Positions 1-8,296 of a DNA stretch of 49,296 nucleotides are shown one piece after another (position 1 is the stretch's first letter; each line of letters begins with the position of its first letter). A program made the position numbers and the translations under genes. The DNA is taken from positions 1 to 49,296 of the forward strand of contig NZ_CANLKR010000037.1 of NCBI RefSeq assembly GCF_947491715.1, read 5' to 3'. The notes below the pieces were generated by a model. That model had not been told where the DNA came from. It saw only the letters and a program-made list of their open reading frames with translations, and ran no database searches. The stretch is from an uncultured Shewanella sp. (GTDB lineage Bacteria; Pseudomonadota; Gammaproteobacteria; Enterobacterales; Shewanellaceae).

Positions 1-88
1 CATAAACAATGTCATAAACAATGTCATAAACAATGTCATAAACAATGTCATAAACAATGTCATAAACAATGTCATAAACAATGTCATA
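1..88. repeat. 12-bp tandem repeat (7 copies plus a partial)
   Basis: The unit CATAAACAATGT is repeated exactly seven times from the first base, followed by the partial copy CATA. The array reaches the window edge, so the full copy number is unknown. It lies about 190 bp downstream of the cysN stop. Copies are identical with no spacers, so this is a minisatellite and not a CRISPR. On the minus strand one frame stays open through it as Met-Thr-Leu-Phe repeats. Confidence 0.95.
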
Positions 89-276
89 AGCTTTACAATC
101 AATGGCGAATTAAACATGATCACCCATCGATTAGTCGCTACGAGTAAACCGTTAAATAATTCCAATACGTAAAAATGTATGCACTACAGGCACCACTTCG
201 ATAACTGAGTGAGTCGTTAAAAAAGGTAAGACCCCAAGACTCAGGTGACCTCACCTCTTGTTCACTATGCATCCCA

Positions 277-1701
277 TTATGAGCGAGAGATATCTTTTGC
301 TCCCCAATGTGGAAAGTGTTTACGCACTAAGGTATTCATTTCAAGTTCAAATTCTGAATAAGCATGGGGGGCTTTGTGAGATTTTTTCGACTCATCAGAC
401 ACCGCTGCTCTTATCATGCCTGCCCCAACCGTCACATTGGTCAAACGATCGATAATAATAAAGGCCCCAGTGGCACGATTAGCCTCATAAGCATCAAACT
501 GAAGCGGCGCAGTGGTTTCAAATCGGCAACGACCAATTTCATTCAGTGCTAATTGCTGAGCATCAAGTTTATCGAGTGAATTTACATCCACTTTGTATTG
601 AATCGATTCGGCAAAACCAAACACAGAATGACTGCCCGCCTTAATCACATACTCTCTATCAAGCTGTAACGGCTCTTCTGTCATCCACACCACATCGGCA
701 TCAAAATGCGCACTGGAGTGAGGCAGATCATGGGGACGCACCAACATATCACCGCGGCTAATATCAATCTCATCTTCCAATGTCAGCGTGACGGCCTCAC
801 CCGCTTGGGCTTTTTCTAAGTCACCGTCAAAGGTCACTATCGATTTCACTTGACTGCTTTTACCCGATGGCAAAGCCACTATCGTATCGCCGACGCGAAT
901 GTCACCCGACGCCACAGTGCCACTAAAGCCTCTAAAATCCAGATTAGGGCGATTCACATACTGGACTTGAAAACGAAATGACTGATGGGCATCATGATTT
1001 ACCGATACCGTATTGAGCAGTTTTAGCAATGACGAACCGGGATACCAAGGCATATTGGCACTTTCATTCACCACATTATCGCCTTTTAACGCCGACATCG
1101 GCACAAAGCGCACATCGGTAAAGGTTAACGCGTTAGCAAACTCTCGGTATTCTTTTTTAATGTTTTGGTAAACACTTTGATCATAGTCCACCGCATCCAT
1201 TTTATTGACGGCAACCACCACATGTTTAATGCCCAGCAAAGAACAAATAAAGCTATGACGACGGGTTTGCACTTGAATACCATGGCGCGCATCAATCAAA
1301 ATAATGGCTAAATCACAGGTTGATGCCCCCGTTGCCATATTTCGAGTATATTGCTCATGGCCCGGCGTATCGGCAATAATGAATTTACGTTGCTCAGTGG
1401 CAAAGTAACGATAGGCCACATCGATTGTGATCCCTTGCTCACGCTCTGACTGTAAGCCATCCACCAGCAAGGCCAAGTCAAATGACTCATCCGTGGTATT
1501 AAACCGCTTAGAATCTTTCACAATGGCAGCCATTTGATCTTCAAAAATCATTTTACTGTCAAACAATAAACGACCAATCAAAGTGGATTTACCATCATCG
1601 ACACTGCCACAAGTCAAAATACGCAGCATGTCTTTATTTTCATGTACTTTTAAATACGCTTCAATATCAGAAGCAATCAACGACGTACTATTATCAGCCA
1701 T
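277..1701 (-). CDS. cysN: Sulfate adenylyltransferase subunit 1 (GTPase subunit)
   Basis: CysN is the GTPase subunit of ATP sulfurylase. With CysD it makes adenosine 5'-phosphosulfate, the first step of assimilatory sulfate reduction, in the cytoplasm. The product shows the EF-Tu-like G motifs GSVDDGKST (residues 32-40), DTPGH (111-115) and NKMD (166-169), followed by beta-barrel domains. I chose the ATG at 1701 because AAGGA lies about 9 bases before it and the resulting 474 residues match the usual CysN length. A GTG at 1746 in the same frame would add 15 residues without a clear ribosome site. It lies 179 bp behind cysD on the same strand. No APS-kinase (CysC) domain is fused and no cysC is visible inside the window. 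Confidence 0.96.
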   Translation of the reverse strand: MADNSTSLIASDIEAYLKVHENKDMLRILTCGSVDDGKSTLIGRLLFDSKMIFEDQMAAIVKDSKRFNTTDESFDLALLVDGLQSEREQGITIDVAYRYFATEQRKFIIADTPGHEQYTRNMATGASTCDLAIILIDARHGIQVQTRRHSFICSLLGIKHVVVAVNKMDAVDYDQSVYQNIKKEYREFANALTFTDVRFVPMSALKGDNVVNESANMPWYPGSSLLKLLNTVSVNHDAHQSFRFQVQYVNRPNLDFRGFSGTVASGDIRVGDTIVALPSGKSSQVKSIVTFDGDLEKAQAGEAVTLTLEDEIDISRGDMLVRPHDLPHSSAHFDADVVWMTEEPLQLDREYVIKAGSHSVFGFAESIQYKVDVNSLDKLDAQQLALNEIGRCRFETTAPLQFDAYEANRATGAFIIIDRLTNVTVGAGMIRAAVSDESKKSHKAPHAYSEFELEMNTLVRKHFPHWGAKDISRS

Positions 1702-1880
1702 CTTGTTAATCCTTGGTGCTACCATTGCAAACACATTATGGCTCACAACGGTTGAATTTTTTACCTATCGTTTTGCTTAATCGATGCCCTATATTCAGTG
1801 GCAAACATGAACCCGCAAAACCAACTTTAAACACAAAAGTTAAAAATGAAACTAAAGGACTCAATAAAGGTCAATGGCGG

Positions 1881-2789
1881 TTAAAAATAACCTTCCATTT
1901 TTTTCTTTTCCATTGAGCCCGCAGAATCATTGTCAATCACGCGTCCTTGACGCTCTGAAGTGGTACACAGAAGCATCTCTTGAATAATTTCAGGCAGAGT
2001 GGTCGCTGTTGACTCAACTGCACCGGTCAGCGGATAGCAACCTAAGGTTCTAAAGCGCACCATTTTTTCTATCGCCACTTCGCCTTCTTTCAGCTCCATG
2101 CGCTCATCATCTACCATGATTAAGGTGCCATCACGTTCAACCACAGGTCGCGGCGCAGCTAAATACAGTGACGGGATCTCAATTTGCTCAAGATAGATGT
2201 ATTGCCAAATATCAAGTTCAGTCCAATTTGATAACGGGAAAACGCGAATACTTTCGCCTTTATCGACTTTACCGTTATAAATATTCCACAGCTCAGGGCG
2301 TTGGTTTTTAGGATCCCATCTGTGCTTGCTATCACGAAAAGAATACACACGTTCTTTCGCACGAGACTTTTCTTCATCACGGCGAGCGCCACCAAAAGCA
2401 GCATCAAAACCATGCATGTCTAACGCTTGTTTCAACCCTTCCGTCTTCATGATGTCAGTATGTTTAGCGCTACCATGAGTAAAAGGGCTAATGTTCATTT
2501 CAAGCCCACGGGGGTTTTTATGCACGATTAAATCAAAACCATGCTTTTTTGCCATTTCATCGCGAAAGGCAATCATTTCCTTAAACTTCCAGTTGGTGTC
2601 CACATGCATCAAGGGAAACGGAATTTTTGCTGGGTAAAAGGCTTTTCTGGCCAAATGAAGCAGTACCGATGAATCCTTTCCCACAGAATACAGCATGACA
2701 GGATTTTCAAATTCAGCGGCCACTTCACGCATAATTTGAATGGACTCGGCTTCAAGCGCCTTTAAATGTGTCAATCTAATGGGATCCAT
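1881..2789 (-). CDS. cysD: Sulfate adenylyltransferase subunit 2
   Basis: CysD is the catalytic subunit that adenylates sulfate with ATP, driven by GTP hydrolysis in CysN. The 302-residue product has the PP-loop motif SVGKDS (residues 35-40) of the ATP pyrophosphatase family and is full length. The ATG at 2789 is preceded by AGGAAG. It is the first gene of a cysD-cysN unit on the minus strand and is probably induced by sulfur limitation through CysB. A CysB site would be expected in the AT-rich stretch upstream (about 2950-3040), but I cannot define one with confidence. Confidence 0.97.
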   Translation of the reverse strand: MDPIRLTHLKALEAESIQIMREVAAEFENPVMLYSVGKDSSVLLHLARKAFYPAKIPFPLMHVDTNWKFKEMIAFRDEMAKKHGFDLIVHKNPRGLEMNISPFTHGSAKHTDIMKTEGLKQALDMHGFDAAFGGARRDEEKSRAKERVYSFRDSKHRWDPKNQRPELWNIYNGKVDKGESIRVFPLSNWTELDIWQYIYLEQIEIPSLYLAAPRPVVERDGTLIMVDDERMELKEGEVAIEKMVRFRTLGCYPLTGAVESTATTLPEIIQEMLLCTTSERQGRVIDNDSAGSMEKKKMEGYF

Positions 2790-3485
2790 ACTCTTCCTAC
2801 TTAAAAAATAAGCCTAAGTAAAACCTTAAAATGAGATGCCCTTCAAGACACAGCATAGGTGCTTAAAGGCATAACAACATAAAGCTAACAAATCATATTA
2901 AGACTCATTTTAAAGGACAAAGCTGAGTCATCGCCAACCTTATCTCCCCAAAACCTAGATTGAAATCTATCAACTAATAACCTTAAGTTATATATAAAGG
3001 ATGTAAAGGAGATAAAAGTTATATAGTGGTTATCTAATAATCGACCACAAAGACAGGCCTATTGATAATATTTCTTCATTAAGTTCAACATGATCTCAAC
3101 CGCTAGACTTACAAAGTAAAAGGTTAAACACCATGTAAACGTATAAGTGAAATAATACGTTAGTTCGCGTAATGTAAAAGAAGCAATGTCAAATCACGAC
3201 GGGGACAACCGCAATAAGCGTGTGTTGTATCAGTATAATCCATTTCAAGTGATTGCTTACCTATCCATAAACCCATGAATCCATAAACCCATGAACCCAT
3301 GAAAAAAAGCAAGATTTACCTTTATCATCACCTCTTCCTCGATAGCATCTTGGTTATTGTGATTATTATACTGAAAGACACTATCAATCTGCTTAAAAAT
3401 AAGACTAAAATAGTCTAGTAAATAGAATAAAGTACTCAAAAAAGTGGTGATACTGGATAATCAAATCAATACAGGGAAGATCTCA
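2790..3485. other. Intergenic region upstream of cysD and the hydrolase gene
   Basis: About 700 bases without a supported gene, between two divergent genes. It should hold the cysD promoter. The stretch around 2975-3045 is very AT-rich with repeated TTATAT-like words. A 10-bp inverted repeat, TTAAAATGAG at 2826-2835 against CTCATTTTAA at 2904-2913, lies in the cysD leader. A short direct repeat is listed separately. The open frames here (for example minus 3257-3439) are low-complexity and lack ribosome sites. Confidence 0.6.
3264..3303. repeat. Short direct repeat, 16 bp x 2.5
   Basis: TCCATAAACCCATGAA occurs at 3264-3279 and again at 3280-3295, followed by a half unit CCCATGAA at 3296-3303. 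It is a simple intergenic repeat; no function is evident. Confidence 0.9.
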
Positions 3486-4466
3486 ATGGACAATACACAA
3501 GACAGTACGGAAGTCACATCAATCACAGTACAAACCAAAGATGGTTTAAACTTAAGGGCTACGTTGTATGCCTCTCATATACCAGCTAAAAGCATTGTCA
3601 TTATAAATTCTGCTACAGGTGTAAAAAAACAATACTACGCCGATTACGCTCATTTTTTAGTAAGCCAAGGCTTTATGGTACTGAGCTATGATTATCGTGG
3701 TATTGGCGAAAGCCAACCTAAAAGTAATAAACAATATAAACTGATGAAAATGCAGCATTGGGGCGAACTCGATTTCGCCGCTTGTATTGCTTGGTGCCAA
3801 ACCCACGCACCACACCTTCCAATTACTTGTATTGGCCATTCGGTTGGGGCACAAATTATCGGCCTTGCTCACAATAATCACGCGTTAAGTGCCTGTATTA
3901 GCCTATCGGGTCAATCAGGTTATTGGCGCTATTGGGATAAGAGAAAATGGCCGAAATTATGGCTTGCTTGGTATGGAGTGATCCCCCTTATTCCTCAATT
4001 TATCGGGTATTTACCCGGTGCTATTTTAGGCAGCGAGCCTCTGCCTAAAGGCGTAGCACAGCAATGGGCACAGTGGTGTCGTCATCCTGATTATATTTGC
4101 GATCAGCAAGGTAAAAAATGGCGACCTTACTTTTCGCAAATGCATTCTCCCATGCATTTTTATCATATCAGTGATGACGATGACTTCGCTCCGCTTAAAT
4201 CCGTCAAAGCCCTCGCCCAATTTTATCGCAATGCGCCTGTCACTCTTGAACGTATTCACCCTGAAGATCATAACATTCCTTTTATAGGTCACTTCGGTTT
4301 TTTCAAAAAAGACATGCCCCAAACTTTATGGCAAACCACTGCCGATAAAATCAATACCTTGCTCATTAAAAATAACTTAGAAGATAAAAATAATGATGAA
4401 AATATTGATAAAGATAAAAGCAACAACACTTTCTTCGATATGGATCTACACCATGAAAAAACATAA
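3486..4466 (+). CDS. Predicted alpha/beta hydrolase (COG4757-like)
   Basis: The product resembles the uncharacterised serine-hydrolase family COG4757. The nucleophile elbow GHSVGAQ places the catalytic serine at residue 119, preceded by the DYRGIGES strand and turn. An acidic DDDD segment and a later GHFGFF segment are likely to supply the Asp and His of the triad. I start at the ATG at 3486, which has AGGGA 8 bases upstream; a GTG at 3444 would add 14 residues. The last 30 residues are Lys/Asp/Asn-rich and look like a disordered tail. There is no signal peptide, so it is probably cytoplasmic. The substrate is unknown. It is monocistronic, divergent from cysD. Confidence 0.85.
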   Translation: MDNTQDSTEVTSITVQTKDGLNLRATLYASHIPAKSIVIINSATGVKKQYYADYAHFLVSQGFMVLSYDYRGIGESQPKSNKQYKLMKMQHWGELDFAACIAWCQTHAPHLPITCIGHSVGAQIIGLAHNNHALSACISLSGQSGYWRYWDKRKWPKLWLAWYGVIPLIPQFIGYLPGAILGSEPLPKGVAQQWAQWCRHPDYICDQQGKKWRPYFSQMHSPMHFYHISDDDDFAPLKSVKALAQFYRNAPVTLERIHPEDHNIPFIGHFGFFKKDMPQTLWQTTADKINTLLIKNNLEDKNNDENIDKDKSNNTFFDMDLHHEKT

Positions 4467-4609
4467 AATATACGAAATGAGACTTTATTCACTAAGCGCA
4501 AACAAGCTTTACTCCAAATCAGTATCGCCAACACAATAAAGTGCAGTCAGTCCCTTCGGTGAGCTAAAGTACTTTCAACCAGTCAGTATTAAAACGCTCT
4601 GCCCCAGTA

Positions 4610-4891
4610 TATACCCAAACCACTTGAAGATGCAGGATTCAGCTGGAATTAAAACGCGTTTAGGCAAGGCATTGAGTTGAGGGCTTAGTTATTCTAAGTT
4701 GATATTCAATAACGCAGAATAAAAGGCCTTGCTTTTACATATAAAGAGGCCAGCCCGTTGGGAGCCTGTAAAAAGACTAACTTCTACGTTGCATCACCTC
4801 AAAAGGCAATAAGCATTCTTTCAATAATGCGCCTTGAATTAAGCCTTTTTACGGGCTCTGAAAACATGCACTTTCAAGTGGTTTGGGTATA
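4610..4891. mobile_element. MITE-like element with 19-bp terminal inverted repeats
   Basis: TATACCCAAACCACTTGAA at 4610-4628 is the exact reverse complement of 4873-4891, so the ends are perfect 19-bp inverted repeats around 282 bp of DNA with no coding capacity. Inside there is a second inverted pair, GAGCCTGTAAAAAG (4762-4775) against CTTTTTACGGGCTC (4845-4858), one mismatch, and a GCAAGGC/GCCTTGC pair in the left half. A TA dinucleotide is the only candidate target duplication. This architecture fits a non-autonomous miniature element moved by a transposase elsewhere. From memory, similar TATACCCAA-type ends are common in Shewanella and Vibrio, which I cannot verify here. Confidence 0.85.
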
Positions 4892-4970
4892 AATATCAAT
4901 TCAATGTTATGTAATAGCTCTAATTTAACCTATTAAGTTTACTCTGTGGCTGCATTATTTGCTTATAATT

Positions 4971-4980
4971 TTGTATACAA
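4971..4980. promoter_or_regulatory. Palindrome upstream of yhgN, possible operator
   Basis: TTGTATACAA is a perfect 10-bp palindrome 37 bases before the yhgN start, in an AT-rich promoter-like stretch with TATAAT at 4964-4969. The TTGTnnACAA form resembles sites of GntR-family repressors (FadR/VanR type). No such regulator is encoded nearby, so this is only a suggestion. Confidence 0.35.
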
Positions 4981-5017
4981 TATAAATATACTATTGAAAT
5001 TTTGTAACTGACTCTCT

Positions 5018-5611
5018 ATGGATACTTTTTCTGCCGCTGTGATGTTGTTTCTTATTATGGATCCTTTAGGAAACCTACCTATATTTGCTTCTATTTTAAG
5101 GCATATTGAACCTAAAAAAAGACGTAAGGTACTGATAAGAGAATTGATTATTGCTCTTTTTATCATGCTTTTATTTTTGTTTTCTGGTGAGGTTATTTTG
5201 AACTTCCTTAATTTACGATCGGAGTCAGTCAGTATTGCGGGTGGTATTATTCTATTCCTGATCGCGATTAGAATGATTTTTCCTCAGGCTGGCGGCGTGG
5301 CTGGCCTTGCTGCAGGAGAAGAGCCTTTTATTGTTCCTATGGCGATTCCTTTGATGGCTGGGCCTTCTGTATTAGCGGCGCTTATTTTACTTGCTCATAC
5401 CGACAGTAGTCGTATGTTAGATTGGAGTATTGCGCTTTTTTCTGCATGGGGGTTAAGTGCGGGTATTTTACTTTTTTACAAAGTGTTAACTAAGATGCTT
5501 GGAGAAAAAGGATTGACGGCGATGGAAAGACTCATGGGAATGGTACTTGTGATGATTTCAGTGCAGATGTTTCTTGATGGTGTGGGAAGCTATATGGGCC
5601 GTCTACATTAA
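5018..5611 (+). CDS. yhgN: MarC/YhgN family inner-membrane protein
   Basis: A 197-residue hydrophobic protein with about six membrane segments and the family landmarks MDPLGNLPIF near the N-terminus and IPLMAGPSVLAAL in the middle. The length equals that of E. coli YhgN, a MarC-family protein of unknown function once described as a putative antibiotic transporter; MarC itself was later shown not to confer multiple-antibiotic resistance. The ribosome site before the ATG is weak. The gene stands alone between the MITE-like element and a secreted-protein gene. Confidence 0.88.
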   Translation: MDTFSAAVMLFLIMDPLGNLPIFASILRHIEPKKRRKVLIRELIIALFIMLLFLFSGEVILNFLNLRSESVSIAGGIILFLIAIRMIFPQAGGVAGLAAGEEPFIVPMAIPLMAGPSVLAALILLAHTDSSRMLDWSIALFSAWGLSAGILLFYKVLTKMLGEKGLTAMERLMGMVLVMISVQMFLDGVGSYMGRLH

Positions 5612-5705
5612 AACTGAACTCACACTTAAGTTCTAGTAAAAAGGTTTGTGCGAAAGTGTTGTTGAGGTTATTATTTGGTTTCAGTTATGTTAACTGGGGG
5701 CCGTG

Positions 5706-6845
5706 ATGCGAAAATTCAACACTTCTTTTTGTTTTGCGTGGGGCTGTTTAGGTGGTCTACGCATTCTCTTTCATTGTTGTGCTTATAAAAAGCGGATTCA
5801 AAAGGGGGCTCAGCTTTATTTACTGTTTTTGGGCTTATGCTACTTTCCTGTTAATGCAAAGCCTGTTCAAGATTCATTCGTTGATTATCATGTATTGAAT
5901 CCACAGGTTATTGATAATCAGTTACAAGCTTTATGTTATAAAGTATTGCCGATGGGGATTGTCTCGGGCTCTTGTACAAATGAATCGAGCCTTCCTTCAT
6001 ATGGAAGGCGTGCAGGCAGTGATTTACCTGTAAGTTATGATGCATTCATTACCTCAGAGGCGCTGATTGTGAGTCCCGCTTTTATAGAAACGCTTATAGC
6101 ATTCCCTTATTCTCATGCATATTTGCAGAAACGAGCTATGTCAGCTTTGGAGGAAGAAATATTTGATCGACATAAGCTATCTTATGGCCAATATGTGAAT
6201 TTGAATATTGTGAAAATGTTAGGTTATGATAAGTTTGAGCAAATGGCTTTTTCGTCTTTAACGACATACTTTGACCTCAGTGAACCATTAGTTGGCGAAT
6301 TTCAATATTATTCTCAACAAGGGCATTTACTTAATAATGCGATGTCCTTTGATGTTGAGTTACCTATTGTTCAGCGATTAAACTTATCGATGCAGGCTCG
6401 TTGGGATATTGAAAAAGATTATGATTATAGCCAAGTGCTGGTGGATGGTGTAGCGATTGCGGGTAACCATACTAAAGCCAGTAATCAAATTAATCATGCA
6501 AGAAATATTTTAACGGGAAGTTCGAACAATATTATTGGAACATCAGAAAAGAGGTGGGTTGATTTAACCTATGACTTAAGTGGGTATGCTGGCAGAAAGG
6601 TGCGCATTACGGTGAATTATGTCACCGATGAAGCGGAAGGCTATGATGGTATTGTGATTGGTAATATTGCCGTTAACCAAAAGGGTGATGAAATATATCT
6701 TGATGGCAGCGAGTTGAATGAGTTGATTAGTTTAGTCGGGTTTGAGCGTGTAGCTGATCAGACAAAAGAAAGCAATCAAGGTTACATAATGCAGCCTGGC
6801 AGGATTACTGATATAGGATTAGCTTTATATTCCACAGAAAATTAA
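5706..6845 (+). CDS. Secreted protein with an immune-inhibitor-A-like jelly-roll domain
   Basis: Function not recognised. Residues about 39-52 form a hydrophobic stretch ending ...PVNA before KPVQDS, which looks like a signal peptide cleaved after NA. It is preceded by an unusually long basic, Cys-rich leader of about 38 residues. The C-terminal third (roughly 210-345) resembles the beta-sandwich (VEG/MAM-like) domain found beside M6 immune-inhibitor-A metalloproteases: a WDIE...YDYSQVLVDG strand, then LSGYAGRKVRI and DEAEGYDGIVIGNI. No HExxH zinc motif is present, so it is not itself an M6 protease. Start: ATG at 5706, or GTG at 5703, both behind a GGGGG run. It probably acts in the periplasm or outside the cell; with a complete type II system in the window, export by that route is possible but unproven. 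Confidence 0.7.
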   Translation: MRKFNTSFCFAWGCLGGLRILFHCCAYKKRIQKGAQLYLLFLGLCYFPVNAKPVQDSFVDYHVLNPQVIDNQLQALCYKVLPMGIVSGSCTNESSLPSYGRRAGSDLPVSYDAFITSEALIVSPAFIETLIAFPYSHAYLQKRAMSALEEEIFDRHKLSYGQYVNLNIVKMLGYDKFEQMAFSSLTTYFDLSEPLVGEFQYYSQQGHLLNNAMSFDVELPIVQRLNLSMQARWDIEKDYDYSQVLVDGVAIAGNHTKASNQINHARNILTGSSNNIIGTSEKRWVDLTYDLSGYAGRKVRITVNYVTDEAEGYDGIVIGNIAVNQKGDEIYLDGSELNELISLVGFERVADQTKESNQGYIMQPGRITDIGLALYSTEN

Positions 6846-6913
6846 TTTGCTATGTGGCGTCTTTCAACAGTCGTTGTATCGCTCGATAACATCTATGATG
6901 GCTTCTTGTCATT

Positions 6914-7504
6914 TTATGATGAAACGGCTAGTTTTTGAGGGCTGTTAATAATATTTTTCTTAGCTGTTGGTAAAAAGACTTCGCTCACTATGAGTTGTTC
7001 TGAATTAAAGTGGAAATAACGGCGACGTCCCCAAAGAGGTTCATTGACTTCTTGGTGTAGTGATTTTGCCAGCTCGGCTAACTTACTGCTTAAAGAGAAT
7101 TTCGCTATTTCTATTTTTCCGGGGATAAATTCATTGGTGGTAAATAGAAGCTCACCCAAAGGTTTTGATCCTAGCCCCAAAAAATCAGCTTGTTTTTTTG
7201 ACATAAGCTGTTGGGGGATCAAGGTTCTAGCAAAAACCCAAGGCTCTCCGTCTAAGCAAAGCAATACTTCTCTGACCCAGACGGTTTGCTGCTGTGGGAG
7301 TTCACCAACACAAGAAGTATGCATGCCTTCTCCCAACACTTTAACTTCAAAATGTTGGCATTGCTCTTTCAGTCTTTGCGTTAAGCTATCGGGTGCCATT
7401 AACCAAGTATTGAGTCTCGAAGGGAGGGTTTCAGGTATATTGATTGGAGATAACCAATTGATCTCTTCTCCGTAGGGGAAACGTAACGTGTTGGAAGTGG
7501 GCAT
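6914..7504 (-). CDS. ubiC: Chorismate lyase
   Basis: UbiC converts chorismate to 4-hydroxybenzoate and pyruvate, the committed step of ubiquinone synthesis. The product has WVRE with Arg78 (the substrate-binding arginine of the family), FARTLIP, LGxLLF, LWGRRRYF and the C-terminal VSEVFLP with the active-site Glu. I start at the ATG at 7504, which has AAGGA about 6 bases upstream, giving 196 residues; a start at 7558 would add 18 residues without a ribosome site. ubiA, often adjacent, is not seen here. It is divergent from the FliL-like gene. Confidence 0.93.
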   Translation of the reverse strand: MPTSNTLRFPYGEEINWLSPINIPETLPSRLNTWLMAPDSLTQRLKEQCQHFEVKVLGEGMHTSCVGELPQQQTVWVREVLLCLDGEPWVFARTLIPQQLMSKKQADFLGLGSKPLGELLFTTNEFIPGKIEIAKFSLSSKLAELAKSLHQEVNEPLWGRRRYFHFNSEQLIVSEVFLPTAKKNIINSPQKLAVSS

Positions 7505-7691
7505 GGTATTCCTTGCTTTGAGTAATGAAGCCCTCAAGCGGCAAAATAGGGGAAACATGAGTAAGCTGTAAATTGCGTTTCGCAGTCTATCACGGTGTAA
7601 ATGGAAACCCCAATTAAATTGAAACAGAAATCCAAATTTTGAGGGTGAAGTCTAAAAAATGAACTTTGATGCCAAGTCTATTTAAACTAAG

Positions 7692-7714
7692 AGTATTGTA
7701 AGGATTACAATACT
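7692..7714. promoter_or_regulatory. Inverted repeat upstream of the fliL-like gene
   Basis: AGTATTGTA (7692-7700) and TACAATACT (7706-7714) are perfect 9-bp arms around the 5-base spacer AGGAT, 66 bases before the FliL-like start. The spacing and arms fit either a repressor operator or a small hairpin; the TTT after it is too short for a convincing terminator. The cognate regulator is unknown. Confidence 0.45.
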
Positions 7715-7779
7715 TTCGTCATGATGTCGCTTTTTTTAATCAACAGCCCAAAATTGGCTAACAGAGGAAGTAAAGATTA

Positions 7780-8196
7780 ATGAGAGTAACAAGACTATTA
7801 TCACTGTTGATTTATGTTTGTATTTTAAGTTCGAGCCTTGTTAGTGTTAATGCCGCACAAGAGCAAATTTTGAAAAACTATGCTTATTATGGACTGGAAC
7901 CCGATATTGTCACTAACTATATCAGTGGCAGTAAAAAATTGGGTTTTGTCAGAGTGAATGTTGAGCTTATGGTGAGTGGGACTCAGGCTTTGGACAAGGT
8001 AGAACATCATGACCCATTATTAAGGGCGGCTATATTGGCGATTTTAGGTGAGCAAAGCGAAGCACAAGTTAAATCAATTATCGGCAGAGAGGCTATTCGT
8101 CAAGCCTGTTTTGAGGCAGTGAACCAGTTACTTGAAGAAGAGGTTGGTGAGGCTTTAGTTGAGAATTTATTATTCACTCAGTATCTTTATAATTAA
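7780..8196 (+). CDS. FliL-like periplasmic protein, not in a flagellar cluster
   Basis: A 138-residue protein with a signal peptide (hydrophobic to about residue 25, VNA|AQ) followed by a FliL-like domain: YYGLEPDIVTNY, a LGFVRVNVELMV strand, HHDPLLRAAILAIL and GREAIRQ. FliL proteins sit at the flagellar motor and support stator function. This copy has a cleavable leader instead of the usual membrane anchor and no flagellar genes around it, so its role may differ. The ATG follows GAGGAAG at good spacing. It lies 58 bp before the rlmF ORF and may be co-transcribed with it. Confidence 0.82.
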   Translation: MRVTRLLSLLIYVCILSSSLVSVNAAQEQILKNYAYYGLEPDIVTNYISGSKKLGFVRVNVELMVSGTQALDKVEHHDPLLRAAILAILGEQSEAQVKSIIGREAIRQACFEAVNQLLEEEVGEALVENLLFTQYLYN

Positions 8197-8296
8197 TCAA
8201 CTATAGGTAGGTTAATCGGGTATAATTGCTTTTTTTGTTATTCTTAGTGTCGTTATGCCCAAAATTAATCAAAGGCTTTCTGCCAAGGAGATGTCT

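Larger units (their letters stand above)
4467..5017. other. Intergenic region containing a MITE-like element
   Basis: 551 bases between the hydrolase and yhgN. The 282-bp inverted-repeat element described separately takes up the middle. The right part (4892-5017) is AT-rich promoter-like DNA with the palindrome TTGTATACAA. The minus-strand open frame at 4289-4534 is a shadow of the hydrolase end. Confidence 0.7.

Noticed and set aside
1..88. Possible CRISPR array
   Set aside because: The 12-bp units are directly adjacent with no spacers and far shorter than CRISPR repeats.
258..455. Small plus-strand frame overlapping the end of cysN
   Set aside because: Most of it lies antisense to conserved CysN codons and it has no ribosome site.
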